A stretch of 64,000 nucleotides of DNA from Endobacterium cereale (GCF_009617585.1 NZ_WIXI01000022.1:622001-686000), one strand, 5' to 3'; positions 17,988-28,405 are shown, numbered from the stretch's first letter. The notes: a model not told the origin generated them from the sequence alone. Translations and numbers: made by a program.

Positions 17988-19758
17988 AACGGCTGCCCGC
18001 ATGATGGATGGCGCCGACGATATGTCTAGATCCCGGTCAGGTGCCGACGAGCTCGGCTCTGCGGCTGCAAGTGATGGCGCCGTGCAGACAAAAAAGGACA
18101 ACGCGGACGAAACCGATCGCGCCGGCCCGACACCGGCGCCCACGCCGGCCCCTGCAGCACCGGCTGCCTTCATCCGGAAACCGCCGCTGATCGCGCTTGG
18201 CTACATGCTGGCCTCAACCATCGTGGCGCTGACACAGGGGCTTGGCCTTTCCTTCCTGACCGTGAACCTCCAGCAGGTAGCGGGGCCCCTCGGCGTCACC
18301 ACCAACGAGGCCGCATGGCTGATGGCTGCCTATGTGTTTCCCAATGCCAGCCTTGGCCTGTTCCTGTTCAAGATCCGTATGCAATACGGCATCCGCAACT
18401 TCGCCGAGATCGCCATTCTGATCTATGTGCTGGTGTCGATCGCGCATCTGTGGGCGAACGATTTCACCTCGGCGATGATCCTGCGCTTTTTTGCGGGGGC
18501 TGCCGCTGCACCGCTGTCGTCGCTCGCTTTTCTCTACATGATCGAGGTGTTTCCGCCGCAGCAGAAGCTCAGCATCGGCCAGGCCCTGGCACTGACGGCA
18601 ATCGCGTTGCCGACGCCGGTGGCGGGCCTGCTCTCGCCCGGCCTGTTCGACCTTGGCGACTGGGCAACGCTCAACATGCTGGAACTCGGCCTGTCGCTCG
18701 TCTCGCTCGCCTTCATTTATCTCCTGCCGCTGACGTCTCCACCGCGCATGAAAGTGATGCAGTGGATGGATTATGTCAGCTTCACCTTCCTTGCCGTGTG
18801 CATGGGCTGTTTTGCGGCCGCCCTGACGCTTGGTCGGCTTTACTGGTGGACGGAAGCACCGTGGTTGGGCTGGATGATGGCCGTGGGCGTTGCCTCCGGC
18901 ATGATCTGTGCCATCATTGAACTTAACCGTCGCAACCATCTGATCGATATCCGCTGGATCACCTCGCGCGAAATCATCCATTTTGCCGGCATTCTGCTTC
19001 TCTTCCGCATTCTACTTTCGGAACAGTCGAGCGGCGCCATCAACATGTTCCGCCAGCTTGGCCTTCTGAACGACCAGTTGCAGGGGCTTTATTGGGTAAT
19101 CCTGGTCGGCTCGCTGGGCGCTGGCGCCTTCTGCGCGTGGCTGTCGCGGCCGGGGCGGGCGGAGATCATCCACGCCGTTTCGCTGCTGCTTTTGGCGATC
19201 GGTAGCTACATGGACAGCCAGTCTACTGTATTGACCCGGCCGGAACAGATGTATTTCAGCCAGTTTCTGGTGAGTTTTGCCATGGGCATGTTCCTGCCGC
19301 CGGCCATGGCGGTCGGTTTTGCAGCGGCGCTTCAGCGCGGCCTCGTTTATATCCTCAGCTTTCTGGCGGTGTTTCTCGCAACCCAGAAGGTGGGCGGTTA
19401 TCTCGGCAGCGCCCTCTTCGGCTCCTTCGTGACCTGGCGCGAACAGTTTCACTCGTTCCGCATTATCTCGCGGCTGAACCCGACCGACCCGATGCTGACG
19501 GCGCGATTGCAGCAATATGGAGCCGCCTTCGCCAAGGTGACGCAGGACGGCAATCTGCGCAGCATACAGGGCGCCAATCAGCTCTCGAAGCTGATCCAGC
19601 AACAGGCTTATGTGCTGGCTTATAACGACGCCTTCCTGCTGACCTCGCTGATGTCGCTCGCCGCACTCGGTTGCCTGTGTCTGCACATGGCGTGGCGACA
19701 CCGGCATGCGCTGTTCAAGCCACGCGATGGGGAAACGCCCGTGGCCGTGAACAACTGA
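17974..19758 (+). CDS. MFS multidrug efflux protein, EmrB/DHA2-like
   Basis: A 594-residue major facilitator with about 14 hydrophobic helices. Two features are unusual: a ~65-residue hydrophilic N-terminus ending in a Pro/Ala run (PTPAPTPAPAAPAA), and a loop near residues 500-550 with many polar residues. The position between a MarR regulator and an HlyD/EmrA adaptor identifies an EmrAB-type tripartite exporter. The ATG at 17974 with GGAGG upstream is used; it lies inside the end of marR and implies translational coupling. Confidence 0.88.
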   Translation: MSTRETAARMMDGADDMSRSRSGADELGSAAASDGAVQTKKDNADETDRAGPTPAPTPAPAAPAAFIRKPPLIALGYMLASTIVALTQGLGLSFLTVNLQQVAGPLGVTTNEAAWLMAAYVFPNASLGLFLFKIRMQYGIRNFAEIAILIYVLVSIAHLWANDFTSAMILRFFAGAAAAPLSSLAFLYMIEVFPPQQKLSIGQALALTAIALPTPVAGLLSPGLFDLGDWATLNMLELGLSLVSLAFIYLLPLTSPPRMKVMQWMDYVSFTFLAVCMGCFAAALTLGRLYWWTEAPWLGWMMAVGVASGMICAIIELNRRNHLIDIRWITSREIIHFAGILLLFRILLSEQSSGAINMFRQLGLLNDQLQGLYWVILVGSLGAGAFCAWLSRPGRAEIIHAVSLLLLAIGSYMDSQSTVLTRPEQMYFSQFLVSFAMGMFLPPAMAVGFAAALQRGLVYILSFLAVFLATQKVGGYLGSALFGSFVTWREQFHSFRIISRLNPTDPMLTARLQQYGAAFAKVTQDGNLRSIQGANQLSKLIQQQAYVLAYNDAFLLTSLMSLAALGCLCLHMAWRHRHALFKPRDGETPVAVNN

Positions 19759-19793
19759 TTTTCAAAGACAACACACCCAAGAAGAACAAGACA

Positions 19794-20858
19794 ATGAACG
19801 CCTTCCGCTCGCTTGCCACCTATGTGGCCCTTCTCATCGGCGCCGCCGGTATTCTGGTGATCCTCTATACCTGGCAGCTGCCGCCCTTCCACAATTCGGT
19901 GGAAACCACCAACGACGCCTATGTGCGCGGTCAGGTGACGCTGCTCAGCCCGCAGCTGGCCGGCTATCTCGTCGAAGTACCGGTGCAGGATTACCAGAAG
20001 GTCAAGGCCGGTGATCTGATCGCCCGCATCGACGACCGTATTTTCAAGCAAAAGCTGGAACAGGCGAAGGCAACCGAAGCGCAGGCGGAAGCAGCGCTGG
20101 ACAATTCGCAGCAGAGCCAGAAGACGGCCGAGGCAAAGATCGTGTCCGCCAAGGCAGCCGTCGAAAGCGCGCAGGCAGCCCTTGACGCTGCCCGCCTTGC
20201 CAACGACCGCACCACCGCCCTTCTGGAAAAGAACATCGCCACCCAGAGCGAAGCGGAAAAGAACCGCGCCACCTATAATCAGGCCGTCGCCTCTGTTCAT
20301 CAGGCGCAGGCGGCCGAACAGGTGGCCGAACAGGACCTCAACACCGTCATCGTCAGCCGCCGTTCGCTGGAAGCCACCGTCGAAGGCGCCAAGGCCGCCG
20401 TGGAACTGGCCGATATCGACCTGCAGAACACCCGCATCACGGCGCCGCAGGATGGTACATTGGGAGAGGTTTCCGGGCGGCTCGGCCAGTATGTGTCCGC
20501 CGGCACGCAGCTGACCTCCGTTGTGCCCGACCACACCTGGGTTGTCGCCAATTTCAAGGAAACCCAGCTTGCCGGCATGGTTGTCGGCCAGAAGGTGACG
20601 TTTACCGTCGATGCCCTGGGACACAAGACGTTTACCGGTCGCATCGAGCGTTTTGCGCCGGCCACCGGCTCGGAATTCACCATCATCAAGGCCGACAATG
20701 CCACCGGCAACTTCACCAAGGTGGCGCAACGCGTGCCGGTGCGGGTGGCAATCGATGCCAACCAGTCGCTGCACGAAAAGCTCGTTCCCGGCATGTCGGT
20801 CGTTGCCAGCATCGATGTCGCGCAGGCCGAGACCGATGTGGCGAGCGCCGCACACTGA
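19794..20858 (+). CDS. HlyD/EmrA-family membrane fusion protein
   Basis: A periplasmic adaptor of the efflux pump (354 residues). One N-terminal membrane anchor (YVALLIGAAGILVILYTW) is followed by the lipoyl/biotinyl half-motif VETTNDAYVRGQVTLLSPQL, a long Ala/Glu-rich coiled-coil hairpin (about 85-200) and the second half-motif ITAPQDGTLGEVS. Start at 19794, 35 bp after the MFS stop; the longer open frame runs into the preceding gene. It is followed by a strong terminator. Confidence 0.91.
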   Translation: MNAFRSLATYVALLIGAAGILVILYTWQLPPFHNSVETTNDAYVRGQVTLLSPQLAGYLVEVPVQDYQKVKAGDLIARIDDRIFKQKLEQAKATEAQAEAALDNSQQSQKTAEAKIVSAKAAVESAQAALDAARLANDRTTALLEKNIATQSEAEKNRATYNQAVASVHQAQAAEQVAEQDLNTVIVSRRSLEATVEGAKAAVELADIDLQNTRITAPQDGTLGEVSGRLGQYVSAGTQLTSVVPDHTWVVANFKETQLAGMVVGQKVTFTVDALGHKTFTGRIERFAPATGSEFTIIKADNATGNFTKVAQRVPVRVAIDANQSLHEKLVPGMSVVASIDVAQAETDVASAAH

Positions 20859-20879
20859 TCCACCGCAGCGCATGAAGAA

Positions 20880-20917
20880 GCCCCGCACCAGTTTTCTTTT
20901 GGTGCGGGGCTTTTTTT
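20880..20917 (+). terminator. Intrinsic terminator after the efflux operon
   Basis: GCCCCGCACCA pairs with TGGTGCGGGGC around a short T/C loop and is followed by seven T's, 22 bp after the adaptor stop. It also stands 13 bp from the stop of the convergent 70-aa gene and may serve both. Confidence 0.92.
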
Positions 20918-20929
20918 ATAGGTCAGCCA

Positions 20930-21142
20930 TCAATGTGAGGCGTGAGCAGAGCCACCCTTGCGGGCCGGATCACGGGTATGGTGGCTGTCGCGTTCGCCAC
21001 CACCGCCGGAAACCTTGCTCTTTGTGCGAACCTCGCCATCGGCCGGCGGTTTGTTGATCTCCAGCGGCGCCTTGGCGTTCTGTTTGGAAGAACCCGGGCC
21101 GCCCTGTCGGATACTGGCGGGAGTTTTGGTCGATGTACTCAT
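20930..21142 (-). CDS. Small hydrophilic hypothetical protein, 70 aa
   Basis: GGAGG then TCACG then ATG gives a textbook start. The product is a polar, Lys/Gly/Ser/Pro-rich, probably disordered protein with segments PLEINKPPADGEVRTKSK and GGGGERDSHHTRDPA. No hydrophobic helix. I do not recognise the family. It is the second of two tiny genes in the same direction (23 bp apart) and ends next to a terminator. Confidence 0.6.
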   Translation of the reverse strand: MSTSTKTPASIRQGGPGSSKQNAKAPLEINKPPADGEVRTKSKVSGGGGERDSHHTRDPARKGGSAHASH

Positions 21143-21165
21143 CGTGACCTCCTCTCTGATTGTGC

Positions 21166-21345
21166 TTATCGGTCCTGCTGGTAACCCTGGTGAGTGGTGT
21201 TCACCTTGGTATTGCCCTGCTGACCCTGTTTTGCCGGATCACCCACGGACTTGGCCTCGACATGCCGCAGATCGGAATGGGTCTGTTCGCCCGCTCCCTT
21301 GTGGCTGAGGTTTTCGTCGGGTGTTGGTGGAAGTCTGCTACCCAT
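21166..21345 (-). CDS. Small hydrophilic hypothetical protein, 59 aa
   Basis: AAGGAGGCCCCTC precedes the ATG at 21345, an excellent ribosome site. The 59-residue product begins M-G-S-R-L-P-P-T-P-D-E-N and continues HKGAGEQTHSDLRHVEAKS, then DPAKQGQQGNTKVNTTHQGY; it is Gln/Gly/His-rich and very hydrophilic, with no membrane segment. Composition recalls small stress-type proteins, but I do not assign a function. It probably shares a transcript with the 70-aa gene 23 bp downstream. Confidence 0.6.
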   Translation of the reverse strand: MGSRLPPTPDENLSHKGAGEQTHSDLRHVEAKSVGDPAKQGQQGNTKVNTTHQGYQQDR

Positions 21346-21420
21346 GAGGGGCCTCCTTCTTCTTGGGCGTTACGAGGGTCTAATCGGCGAGGCCGGCCGA
21401 TGTTCCGAATTTTCTCAACC

Positions 21421-21454
21421 AAAAACGAAAGGGCCGGACATTGCTGCCCGGCCC
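21421..21454 (-). terminator. Terminator of the chemoreceptor gene
   Basis: On the minus strand, a GGGCCGG / CCGGCCC stem is followed by TTTCGTTTTT, 31 bp past the chemoreceptor stop. A GC stem with a T-rich tail fits intrinsic termination. Confidence 0.75.
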
Positions 21455-21484
21455 CTCCCAAGTTTCACGGTACCATTTGGCCGA

Positions 21485-23719
21485 TCAGGCCGCGCGCCTT
21501 CCATATTGCCCGGCAGGTGCTGCATGCTGCATTTCGAAACGTGACAGCAACGACGACAGGCGCGCACTTTCATCCGCCAGACCGGCACCGGCGGCGTTCA
21601 TTTCCTCGACCATCGCAGCGTTCTGCTGGGTCACCTGATCCATGTGGTTGACGGAGGTGTTGATCTCGGTGAGCCCAGAGGCCTGCTCCTTGGCGCCGAC
21701 GGCGATCGCATCCATATGCTGGTTGATCGAGGCCACGAGATCGGCGATCTCCTTCAGGCCGTTGCCTGTGTCGTTGACCAAAGTGACGCCCTGCGTCACC
21801 GCGGCTTCCGAATTGCCGACCAGCGTCTTGATTTCCTTCGCTGCGTTTGCGGAGCGCTGCGCCAGTTCACGCACTTCCTGCGCGACCACGGCAAACCCCT
21901 TGCCGGCCTCGCCGGCGCGGGCGGCTTCAACACCGGCATTGAGCGCAAGCAGGTTGGTCTGGAAGGCGATATCGTTGATGACGCCGATGATCTGACCGAT
22001 CTGGGCGGACGCCGCCTCAATCTTGCCCATGGCATCGATGGCGTTGGCGACGACCGAGCTGGACGTGCCGGCACGGGTGCTGGCATGGCGAACCATTTCG
22101 CGGGCTTCGGCGGCACGCTCAGACGTCTGCTTGACGTTGGTGGTGACCTCTTCCAGAGCCGCTGCCGTCTCCTCCAGCGAAGCGGCCTGCTGTTCGGTGC
22201 GCTTGGCCAACTGGTCGGATGCAGACGAAATTTCGCCGCTGCCGCTGCGGACCGTCAGCGCAGATTTCGCGACACCTTCCAGCGCTTCGCGCAGATGGCG
22301 GACGGAACTGTTGAAATCGTGGCGCAGGGCCTCGAACTGCTCTGAGAACACCTCATCGATTTCGCAGAGAAGATCACCGGCGGCGAGACGACGAAGACCC
22401 GTGGCAAGACCGGAAGTTGCCTGCGTGAGACGGGTTTCGGCTTCGCTTTCGGCGCGTTTCTGGAAGGCGATGCGTTCGGCTTCGGCCAGTTCGCGCGAGC
22501 GGATGGCTTCGGCCTCCAGTTCGCGGTTATGCACGGATGCCTCGCGGAAAATCTCGACGGCACGCGCCATGTCGCCGATCTCGTCCTTGCGAGCGGCACC
22601 GGTTATGGCAACCGAGAGATCGCCCGCCGCCAGCTTTCGCATGGCGCCTGTCAGCGCCGTGATCGGGTTGGCAATGCGGAAGATGATGGTGGAGAAACCG
22701 ACGATCGACAAAGCCAGCGCCAAAAGCGTGGCAATACCGTAAACGATGATCGACTGCAGCGAGGCGGCATTGTTGGCGGCGGTGATCGCCGTCATTTCCT
22801 TCAGCGATGCCGAGGCGATATCGGCAAGCGAGGCCTGTGCAGGGCCGGCGGGCTTGCGCCAGTCATCGACATTCATGGCAAAGGGCTGACCGGCCTGGAA
22901 CTGCTTGAGGGCAGCGGCCTTCTGTTCGGCGTAAGCGCCTGAGAAATACGTGTTCTGGGCGACCTTGTGGAGCTCACGGATGGCAACTGGCGTGGTGTCG
23001 CTGGCAACGATCTGCGAGATGACGTCCCAGGCGAGAAACACGCGCGCATCCTGCACGGCGACTTCGGCAAGCTTTTCGGCCGACAGCGGCTGCTTGGAAA
23101 TGATGGCGCCGACGATGGAGGAATTGGCGGTGCCGAGCTGCGTGCGCGAGGTCCATGCCAGCGAGCGCAGCTGGGTGAACATGATCATGGCCGGGCCGCG
23201 GGCATTGATGACCGCTTCGACCTGATAGGAGGCCTTTTCGAGATCGACCAGCATCTGATCGGCAAGTGTCAGGGCGCTCTTGCCAACGCCAGCGTCGCGG
23301 TCCTTGACCGGCTGGGCCAGTGCGGCATCCATTTTCGGGCGCAGATCCAGCCATTTGGCATAATTGTCGAGAACCGGGCCGAGGCTGGTCTTCAGGCTTG
23401 CCGGTTCGACCGTATCGATGACCGATTTGGCATCCTTGAAGGCGGCATCGAGATCGCGACGGCCATCGTCGATATTCTTTCGGGTGGAGGCCATGTCGGC
23501 CGGTTCGAGCTTGACGGCGGAGTTGATGGCGCCGCGCTCGCCGCGCATGCCGAGCAGCGCATCGAACAGCGCCTTGTCCAGCGAGGCGAGGCCCGCCAGC
23601 TGGCTGGACGTGCGCTGGGCATCGATCTGGCGCAGCAATTGCTGCCCCATCAGGCCCATGACCGTGAGACTGAGAACCGCGAAAACGGTCACCAGGATGT
23701 TGCGAACCGAAAGTTTCAT
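21485..23719 (-). CDS. Methyl-accepting chemotaxis protein
   Basis: A membrane chemoreceptor of 744 residues. The first helix ([20 protein letters not shown]) follows a short cytoplasmic start. A ~310-residue, mostly helical periplasmic domain and a second helix ([20 protein letters not shown]) come next, then a HAMP domain ([20 protein letters not shown]) and a long signalling domain with the hairpin tip [20 protein letters not shown]. The C-terminus (GQYGRRAA) lacks a CheR/CheB-binding pentapeptide. Start MKLSVRNIL at 23719 replaces a longer frame that would put 31 extra residues before the first helix. Ligand unknown; no che genes are adjacent. Confidence 0.92.
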   Translation of the reverse strand: MKLSVRNILVTVFAVLSLTVMGLMGQQLLRQIDAQRTSSQLAGLASLDKALFDALLGMRGERGAINSAVKLEPADMASTRKNIDDGRRDLDAAFKDAKSVIDTVEPASLKTSLGPVLDNYAKWLDLRPKMDAALAQPVKDRDAGVGKSALTLADQMLVDLEKASYQVEAVINARGPAMIMFTQLRSLAWTSRTQLGTANSSIVGAIISKQPLSAEKLAEVAVQDARVFLAWDVISQIVASDTTPVAIRELHKVAQNTYFSGAYAEQKAAALKQFQAGQPFAMNVDDWRKPAGPAQASLADIASASLKEMTAITAANNAASLQSIIVYGIATLLALALSIVGFSTIIFRIANPITALTGAMRKLAAGDLSVAITGAARKDEIGDMARAVEIFREASVHNRELEAEAIRSRELAEAERIAFQKRAESEAETRLTQATSGLATGLRRLAAGDLLCEIDEVFSEQFEALRHDFNSSVRHLREALEGVAKSALTVRSGSGEISSASDQLAKRTEQQAASLEETAAALEEVTTNVKQTSERAAEAREMVRHASTRAGTSSSVVANAIDAMGKIEAASAQIGQIIGVINDIAFQTNLLALNAGVEAARAGEAGKGFAVVAQEVRELAQRSANAAKEIKTLVGNSEAAVTQGVTLVNDTGNGLKEIADLVASINQHMDAIAVGAKEQASGLTEINTSVNHMDQVTQQNAAMVEEMNAAGAGLADESARLSSLLSRFEMQHAAPAGQYGRRAA

Positions 23720-23992
23720 TGCAATGCCCCCAAAGGGATCGATGCGACGCAATCCCCGTTGCGCAAGCCGATCCAAAATCCTCTGCGCGACCGTGACGAT
23801 CTCGCATTGCAAAATGAATGTTCAATATTGACTAAATTTCCCCTAATGATTTCGGGGGAGGAATGACGATTTTCGCCAATTTATATTGTGCGTCGCAGCA
23901 TTTTTACTTGCGGCGCAAGAATAACCGAGCAAAAGCATCGCCCCTGAGCGAAAGATCGATAGTTGCGACGCTGACGATCGGTCAGATCACTC

Positions 23993-24967
23993 TCAACCGA
24001 ACCGACGAAGCGCCTCGGAAAACAGATCGGCATCGACATTGCCACCGGAGGTGACCGCGATCACCGTGTCGCCTTTCACCTCGTCCTTGCGGAACAGCGC
24101 GGCGGCCAGCGCCACGGCAGCGCCCGGCTCGACAACGATCTTGAGCCGCGTGAACGCAAGCACCATGGCCTTCAGCGCTTCATCATCGCTGACCACAAGG
24201 CCGGAGCCGCACAGGCGCGACGTGATGGGGAAGGTGATATTGCCGGGGGCCGGGGTAAGGATGGCGTCGCAGATCGAGCCGCCCATGGCGGGGTTGCGCT
24301 CGATCTGGCCGGACACTAGCGAGCGGGCGGTATCATCGAACCCTTGCGGCTCGCAGGGGCGCACCAGGAAACCAGGGGCATCTGCCTCCAGCGCCAGCGC
24401 GATACCGGAGGTGAGACCGCCGCCGCCGCAGGGCACCAGAATCTCGGCGCGGGCGATACCCGCTTCCTTCGCCTGTTCGGCGATTTCCAGCCCCACCGTG
24501 CCCTGACCGGCAACGACATAGGGCTCATCGAAAGGGCGGATGAGGGTAAGATTGCGCTCGGCGGAAAGACGCTCGCCGATGGCGTCGCGGTCCTCCTTCT
24601 GGCGATCGTAGAGCACGACCTCGGCGCCATAGGCGCGGGTGTTTTCGATCTTCATCCGCGGCGCATCCGCCGGCATGATGATGACGGCCGGGACACCATG
24701 CATGCGGGCGGCCAGCGCCACCCCTTGCGCGTGATTGCCGGAGGAAAAGGCGATGACACCCCTCGTCCGCGTCTCCTCATCCAGAGCGGAGATGGCCGAC
24801 CATGCGCCACGAAATTTGAACGATCCGGTGAGCTGCAGGCATTCCGGCTTCACGAACAGGCGACGACCGGCGATCTCGTCGAGAAACGGAGAGGACAGGA
24901 GCGGTGTGCGACGGGCATGGTTGCCGATCCGGTCACGGGCGGCTCTGATCATTGCGATATCGGTCAT
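23993..24967 (-). CDS. PLP-dependent threonine/serine dehydratase family
   Basis: A fold-type II PLP enzyme (324 residues) that should deaminate L-threonine and/or L-serine. Visible: the PLP lysine in LTGSFKFRGAW, the substrate loop SSGNHAQGVALAA, the phosphate-binding PCGGGGLTSGIAL and the C-terminal TSGGNVD. No ACT regulatory domain, so it is a catabolic, not biosynthetic (IlvA) type; serine racemase-like enzymes have the same architecture. ATG at 24967 has GGGGA just upstream. Confidence 0.87.
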   Translation of the reverse strand: MTDIAMIRAARDRIGNHARRTPLLSSPFLDEIAGRRLFVKPECLQLTGSFKFRGAWSAISALDEETRTRGVIAFSSGNHAQGVALAARMHGVPAVIIMPADAPRMKIENTRAYGAEVVLYDRQKEDRDAIGERLSAERNLTLIRPFDEPYVVAGQGTVGLEIAEQAKEAGIARAEILVPCGGGGLTSGIALALEADAPGFLVRPCEPQGFDDTARSLVSGQIERNPAMGGSICDAILTPAPGNITFPITSRLCGSGLVVSDDEALKAMVLAFTRLKIVVEPGAAVALAAALFRKDEVKGDTVIAVTSGGNVDADLFSEALRRFG

Positions 24968-25073
24968 GGAATTCCCCGGCGCGTATTTCGTGGGCAAGAT
25001 ACGGTGCGGACGCAGCGTTCATGCAATCTTGCGGCTTGCGCCACCGCTGGCAAGCCCGCGTGCCGGGAAAAAA

Positions 25074-25574
25074 TCAGCCGAGGCTGTGGTAACGGCGGCG
25101 GAAATAGACGAGCGCGTCCTCGTCATCCGAACCCGTATGCATGCCCAGCACCTGGCAGAAAAGAACATGATGTGTGCCGCTGGCGACGGCGCTTTCGATA
25201 CGGCAATCGAAGGAGACGAGCGCATTTTTGAGAACCGGCGCGCCGGTATCTCCCACCATCCATTCGCCAGTGGCAAAACGCTCTTCTTGCGGCGTCGAAC
25301 CGCCAAACGCGCGAGAAATGTTTTCCTGCGATGCCGTCAGGGTGCTGACGCAGAGCACATTGTTTTTCTCGAACAGGCCGGCAACCGAACTTGCCCGGTT
25401 GAGACAGACAAGAAGCGTCGGCGGCGTGTCGGTGACGCTGGTAACCGCAGAGGCGGTGAACCCGGCGCGACCGGCGGGACCATCGGTGGTGACCACATGT
25501 ACGGCGGCCGCCAGACGCGACATGGCATCGCGAAAGGCCAGTCTTGCGGTTTCGGCATCCTCTTGCGGTGTCAT
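25074..25574 (-). CDS. Flavin reductase (HpaC/RutF-like)
   Basis: A 166-residue flavin reductase-domain protein expected to supply reduced FMN or FAD to a partner monooxygenase. Family segments: [40 protein letters not shown], and a His-containing end [18 protein letters not shown] and a short spacer precede the ATG at 25574. No monooxygenase gene is adjacent, so its partner is elsewhere. It is divergent from the HpcH/HpaI aldolase gene. Confidence 0.85.
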   Translation of the reverse strand: MTPQEDAETARLAFRDAMSRLAAAVHVVTTDGPAGRAGFTASAVTSVTDTPPTLLVCLNRASSVAGLFEKNNVLCVSTLTASQENISRAFGGSTPQEERFATGEWMVGDTGAPVLKNALVSFDCRIESAVASGTHHVLFCQVLGMHTGSDDEDALVYFRRRYHSLG

Positions 25575-25790
25575 TACCACTCCAAATCCCATTCCAATGC
25601 CCGCGTTCGGCCAGCCATTCGGCACCTTGCGCGATGCTCATACCTACCGTCCGTGACGGAAAGCGCAATAGCAGTCCGGACAGTCTCGACAGACGACTTG
25701 TCGTGCGTGCGGTTCTGCGCATACTCGACCTTCACGGACTTGCTTCGGCACGGCGGACGCAGCTGATGCCGATGTCACATGAGGGATAAC

Positions 25791-26546
25791 ATGACTGATT
25801 TTCGTAAGCGTTGCGTTGCACATGATCGCCTGGTCGGCATTTTTTGCGCCATCCCGCATCCCGTCGCCATCGAGGTTTCGGCGGCGGCCGGGCCCGACTT
25901 CCTCTGCATCGACTGGGAACATGCACAGATCAGCCGCGAGCGCATCGAGGATCTTGTCCGCGCCGCTGACGTGCGGCAGGTGCCGGCCATGGTGCGTGTG
26001 CCAGGCCATGCCTCGGAATGGACGGCGGCCGTGCTGGATGCGGGTGCTGCCGGCGTTCTGGTGCCGCGCATTTCCAATGCCGATCAGGCGCGTGCGGCGG
26101 TGAAGGCGACGCGGTTTCCGCCGATCGGCGAACGAGGTCTGGGGCCGGGGCGCGCGACATCCTACGGTTATCACATTCCCGATTATCTGGCCGCCGCCAA
26201 TGAGCGGCTGGTGCTGGCCATTCAGGTGGAAACGGCGGAAGGGCTGGAAAACATCGACGAGATCGTCGCCGTCGATGGCATCGACGTGATCTTTGTCGGC
26301 CCGTCGGATCTCGCCGCATCGCTGGGTGCAACCACGCCGGCAGACGCCGAGCGGCTGGATGCGGCAATCGTCACCATTGCCAAGGCGACCCGCAAGGCCG
26401 GCAAGGTCGCCGGCATTTTTCGCCCGAACACGGTGGATGTCGGCAAATGGGCGGATGCCGGCATGACCTTTTTCATTCTGGGCAGCGATACGCGTTATCT
26501 CGGCGCCGGTATTGCCGCGGGCATGGAGACGGGCAGGAAGGCTTGA
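25791..26546 (+). CDS. HpcH/HpaI aldolase family protein
   Basis: A class II, divalent-metal pyruvate aldolase-type enzyme (251 residues). Seen: FLCIDWEHAQIS (the D-x-E-H pattern), an active-site arginine region MVRVPGH, the metal Glu in IQVETAEGLENIDEI and metal Asp in VDGIDVIFVGPSDLAASLG. Such enzymes split 2-keto-3-deoxy acids or related compounds; the exact substrate is unclear. GAGGG precedes ATG 25791; an in-frame ATG at 25779 is less likely. It is divergent from the flavin reductase. Confidence 0.87.
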   Translation: MTDFRKRCVAHDRLVGIFCAIPHPVAIEVSAAAGPDFLCIDWEHAQISRERIEDLVRAADVRQVPAMVRVPGHASEWTAAVLDAGAAGVLVPRISNADQARAAVKATRFPPIGERGLGPGRATSYGYHIPDYLAAANERLVLAIQVETAEGLENIDEIVAVDGIDVIFVGPSDLAASLGATTPADAERLDAAIVTIAKATRKAGKVAGIFRPNTVDVGKWADAGMTFFILGSDTRYLGAGIAAGMETGRKA

Positions 26547-26634
26547 GCTCGAATTGAGACCGCCATGGGAATTTGATCGGAGCACTACCATAGAACAATG
26601 AGGCGCCGATTTGGAAATAGACTTGGAGTAAAAA

Positions 26635-27018
26635 ATGGACAAGCGAGAAGCATATTGCGCCCATAGCGGAATGTATGTTACAGCATTAAGCGAATATGAA
26701 GAAGATTATGTATATAAATTTTTTCAAGAATTTGAAAAAAGCAATGACAGCTTTGCGATTGCCGACAAAATAATCGAGATGTTCATCGTCCCGACCGTAA
26801 TTTTTCTTAATCAAACATCTTTCGAAAGATTCAAATTATCTCTTGAATTCTTGATTGCCAATCCACCCGACATTGAAGACGTTGATGAATTGAATGCAGC
26901 AGCAGCCTACCTTTTCGGTCTGCCAGAGGATAAAGGCGCGCTTAACTACCTCTTTAATCGCGTCTATGATGAATTTTTCAAAGGCAGGGATGTCCCACCA
27001 TCCATACAGGTTAAATAA
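26635..27018 (+). CDS. AT-rich orphan hypothetical protein, 127 aa
   Basis: A 127-residue acidic, aromatic-rich protein (several Y/F, segments EYEEDYVYKFFQEFEKS and IEMFIVPTVIFLNQ). GGAG is 8 bases before the ATG. Codon use (ATA, TTT, AAA, TAT) and base composition are clearly more AT-rich than the neighbours, pointing to recent acquisition. The all-helical small acidic character is like that of immunity or antitoxin proteins, but I see no toxin next to it and no family match I can name. It sits between the aldolase and the convergent glutaminase gene. Confidence 0.65.
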   Translation: MDKREAYCAHSGMYVTALSEYEEDYVYKFFQEFEKSNDSFAIADKIIEMFIVPTVIFLNQTSFERFKLSLEFLIANPPDIEDVDELNAAAAYLFGLPEDKGALNYLFNRVYDEFFKGRDVPPSIQVK

Positions 27019-27123
27019 AACAGGACGGCCCACTCTTCGCCGCACACTTCGTTGCGGAGCATGTCAAATTCCTTCCCAAGAGATCGGTTCACAGATCATC
27101 ATGAATATGCCCCATCACCCGGC

Positions 27124-28056
27124 TTAAGCCGGACCGAACACGGACCAGCCGGTGCGCGCTGCAAACATTTCCAGCGCCAGTGAACCGAGCAGCGAATTGC
27201 CGTTGTGATTGAGGCCCGGCGACCAGACGGTGACGGCCGCCTTGCCGGGGGCGACCGCGAGAATGCCGCCGCCGACACCACTCTTGCCCGGCAAACCGAC
27301 GCGGTAGGCGAATTCGCCGGAGCCGTCATAGTGGCCGCAGGTCAGCATCAGCGCATTGATGCGGCGCGCGCGTTGGCTGGAGACCACCGAATGGCCGGTC
27401 AGCGGATTGCTGCCGCCGGCCGCCAGAAACAGGCCGGCATGGGCGAGCTGCGTGCAGGTCATGGCAAGTGCGCAGTGGTGGAAATAAACGCCGAGCACGT
27501 GCTCGACCGGATGCGTGAGTTTTCCGAAGGCACGCATGAAATTGGCAAGGGCTGCATTTCGGAATCCGGTCGCCTCTTCCGACTTCGCCACAGACGGATC
27601 GATGACGATGGTTTCGTCATCGGCCAGATAGCGCACGAAGCGGACGATTTCGCCGATCGCCTCGCGCGGCGTATGACCGGCCAGCACGAGATCGCTGACG
27701 GCGATGGCGCCGGCATTGATGAAGGGATTGCGCGGTTTGCCACCTTCGTTTTCCAGCTGGACGATGGAGTTGAAGGCCGAACCGGAGGGCTCGCGGCCGA
27801 CGCGGTTCCATGTCGTTTCGCCATGCTTGCCAAGCGCCATGGTCAGCGTGAAAACTTTTGAAATACTCTGGATGGAAAACGGCTCGTCGCAATCGCCAAC
27901 CTTGTGCTCGGCGCCGTCGACGGTGATCAGCGACATGCCGAATTTCTTGGGGTCAACATGGGCGAGCTGGGGAATGTAATCGGCAACCTTGCCTTCGCCC
28001 AGACGCGGGCCTAGCTCCGCGTGGATATCATCCAGGATCGCCTGCAGATCTGCCAT
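27124..28056 (-). CDS. glsA: Glutaminase A
   Basis: Hydrolyses L-glutamine to L-glutamate and ammonia. It is a serine-dependent glutaminase of the beta-lactamase-like fold (310 residues, the usual size). The catalytic S-x-x-K is seen in FSIQSISK (S64, K67). Other family segments: [15 protein letters not shown], a YHH-type region [12 protein letters not shown], and [20 protein letters not shown]. The start is at the longest [15 protein letters not shown], consistent with the family. Confidence 0.95.
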   Translation of the reverse strand: MADLQAILDDIHAELGPRLGEGKVADYIPQLAHVDPKKFGMSLITVDGAEHKVGDCDEPFSIQSISKVFTLTMALGKHGETTWNRVGREPSGSAFNSIVQLENEGGKPRNPFINAGAIAVSDLVLAGHTPREAIGEIVRFVRYLADDETIVIDPSVAKSEEATGFRNAALANFMRAFGKLTHPVEHVLGVYFHHCALAMTCTQLAHAGLFLAAGGSNPLTGHSVVSSQRARRINALMLTCGHYDGSGEFAYRVGLPGKSGVGGGILAVAPGKAAVTVWSPGLNHNGNSLLGSLALEMFAARTGWSVFGPA

Positions 28057-28405
28057 GAAACGCTTCCCCTTTTGTTTGCCCGTGCCGCAGATATCAGCCG
28101 AGCCTTATGAAGCCGTTATTGTCTAAATGCCGACCGTTGTGCAACCGCTCCCACGCAGTCAGCACGCAGAGCGCGCCTGATGTGCCGGGTTTGCGCATTT
28201 GCAGGACGTTTTGAGAACTGTGTCACTGCGCAACGGTCTTACATTCGTCAGGCGTCGGGACGCGCAGGCAATGCACTGACGACAAAATTCGCTGCAGGGT
28301 GAAAAAACCTGTTTCCATTCCGGCAGGGCCATCGATATGGTCCGCCGCCAACATAGACCGGGTGCAGCGCAGCATCTTGCGCACCCAGCGAACGAGGAAT
28401 TGATC
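28057..28405. other. Divergent promoter region between glsA and purU
   Basis: 349 bp with no supported gene. I looked for a known riboswitch-like pattern before purU and could not recognise one. A ribosome site (GAGGA) lies at 28394. Confidence 0.4.

Noticed and set aside
28057..28405. Riboswitch in the purU leader
   Set aside because: I looked for glycine, THF and SAM-type conserved cores and could not recognise any; a covariance-model search would settle it.
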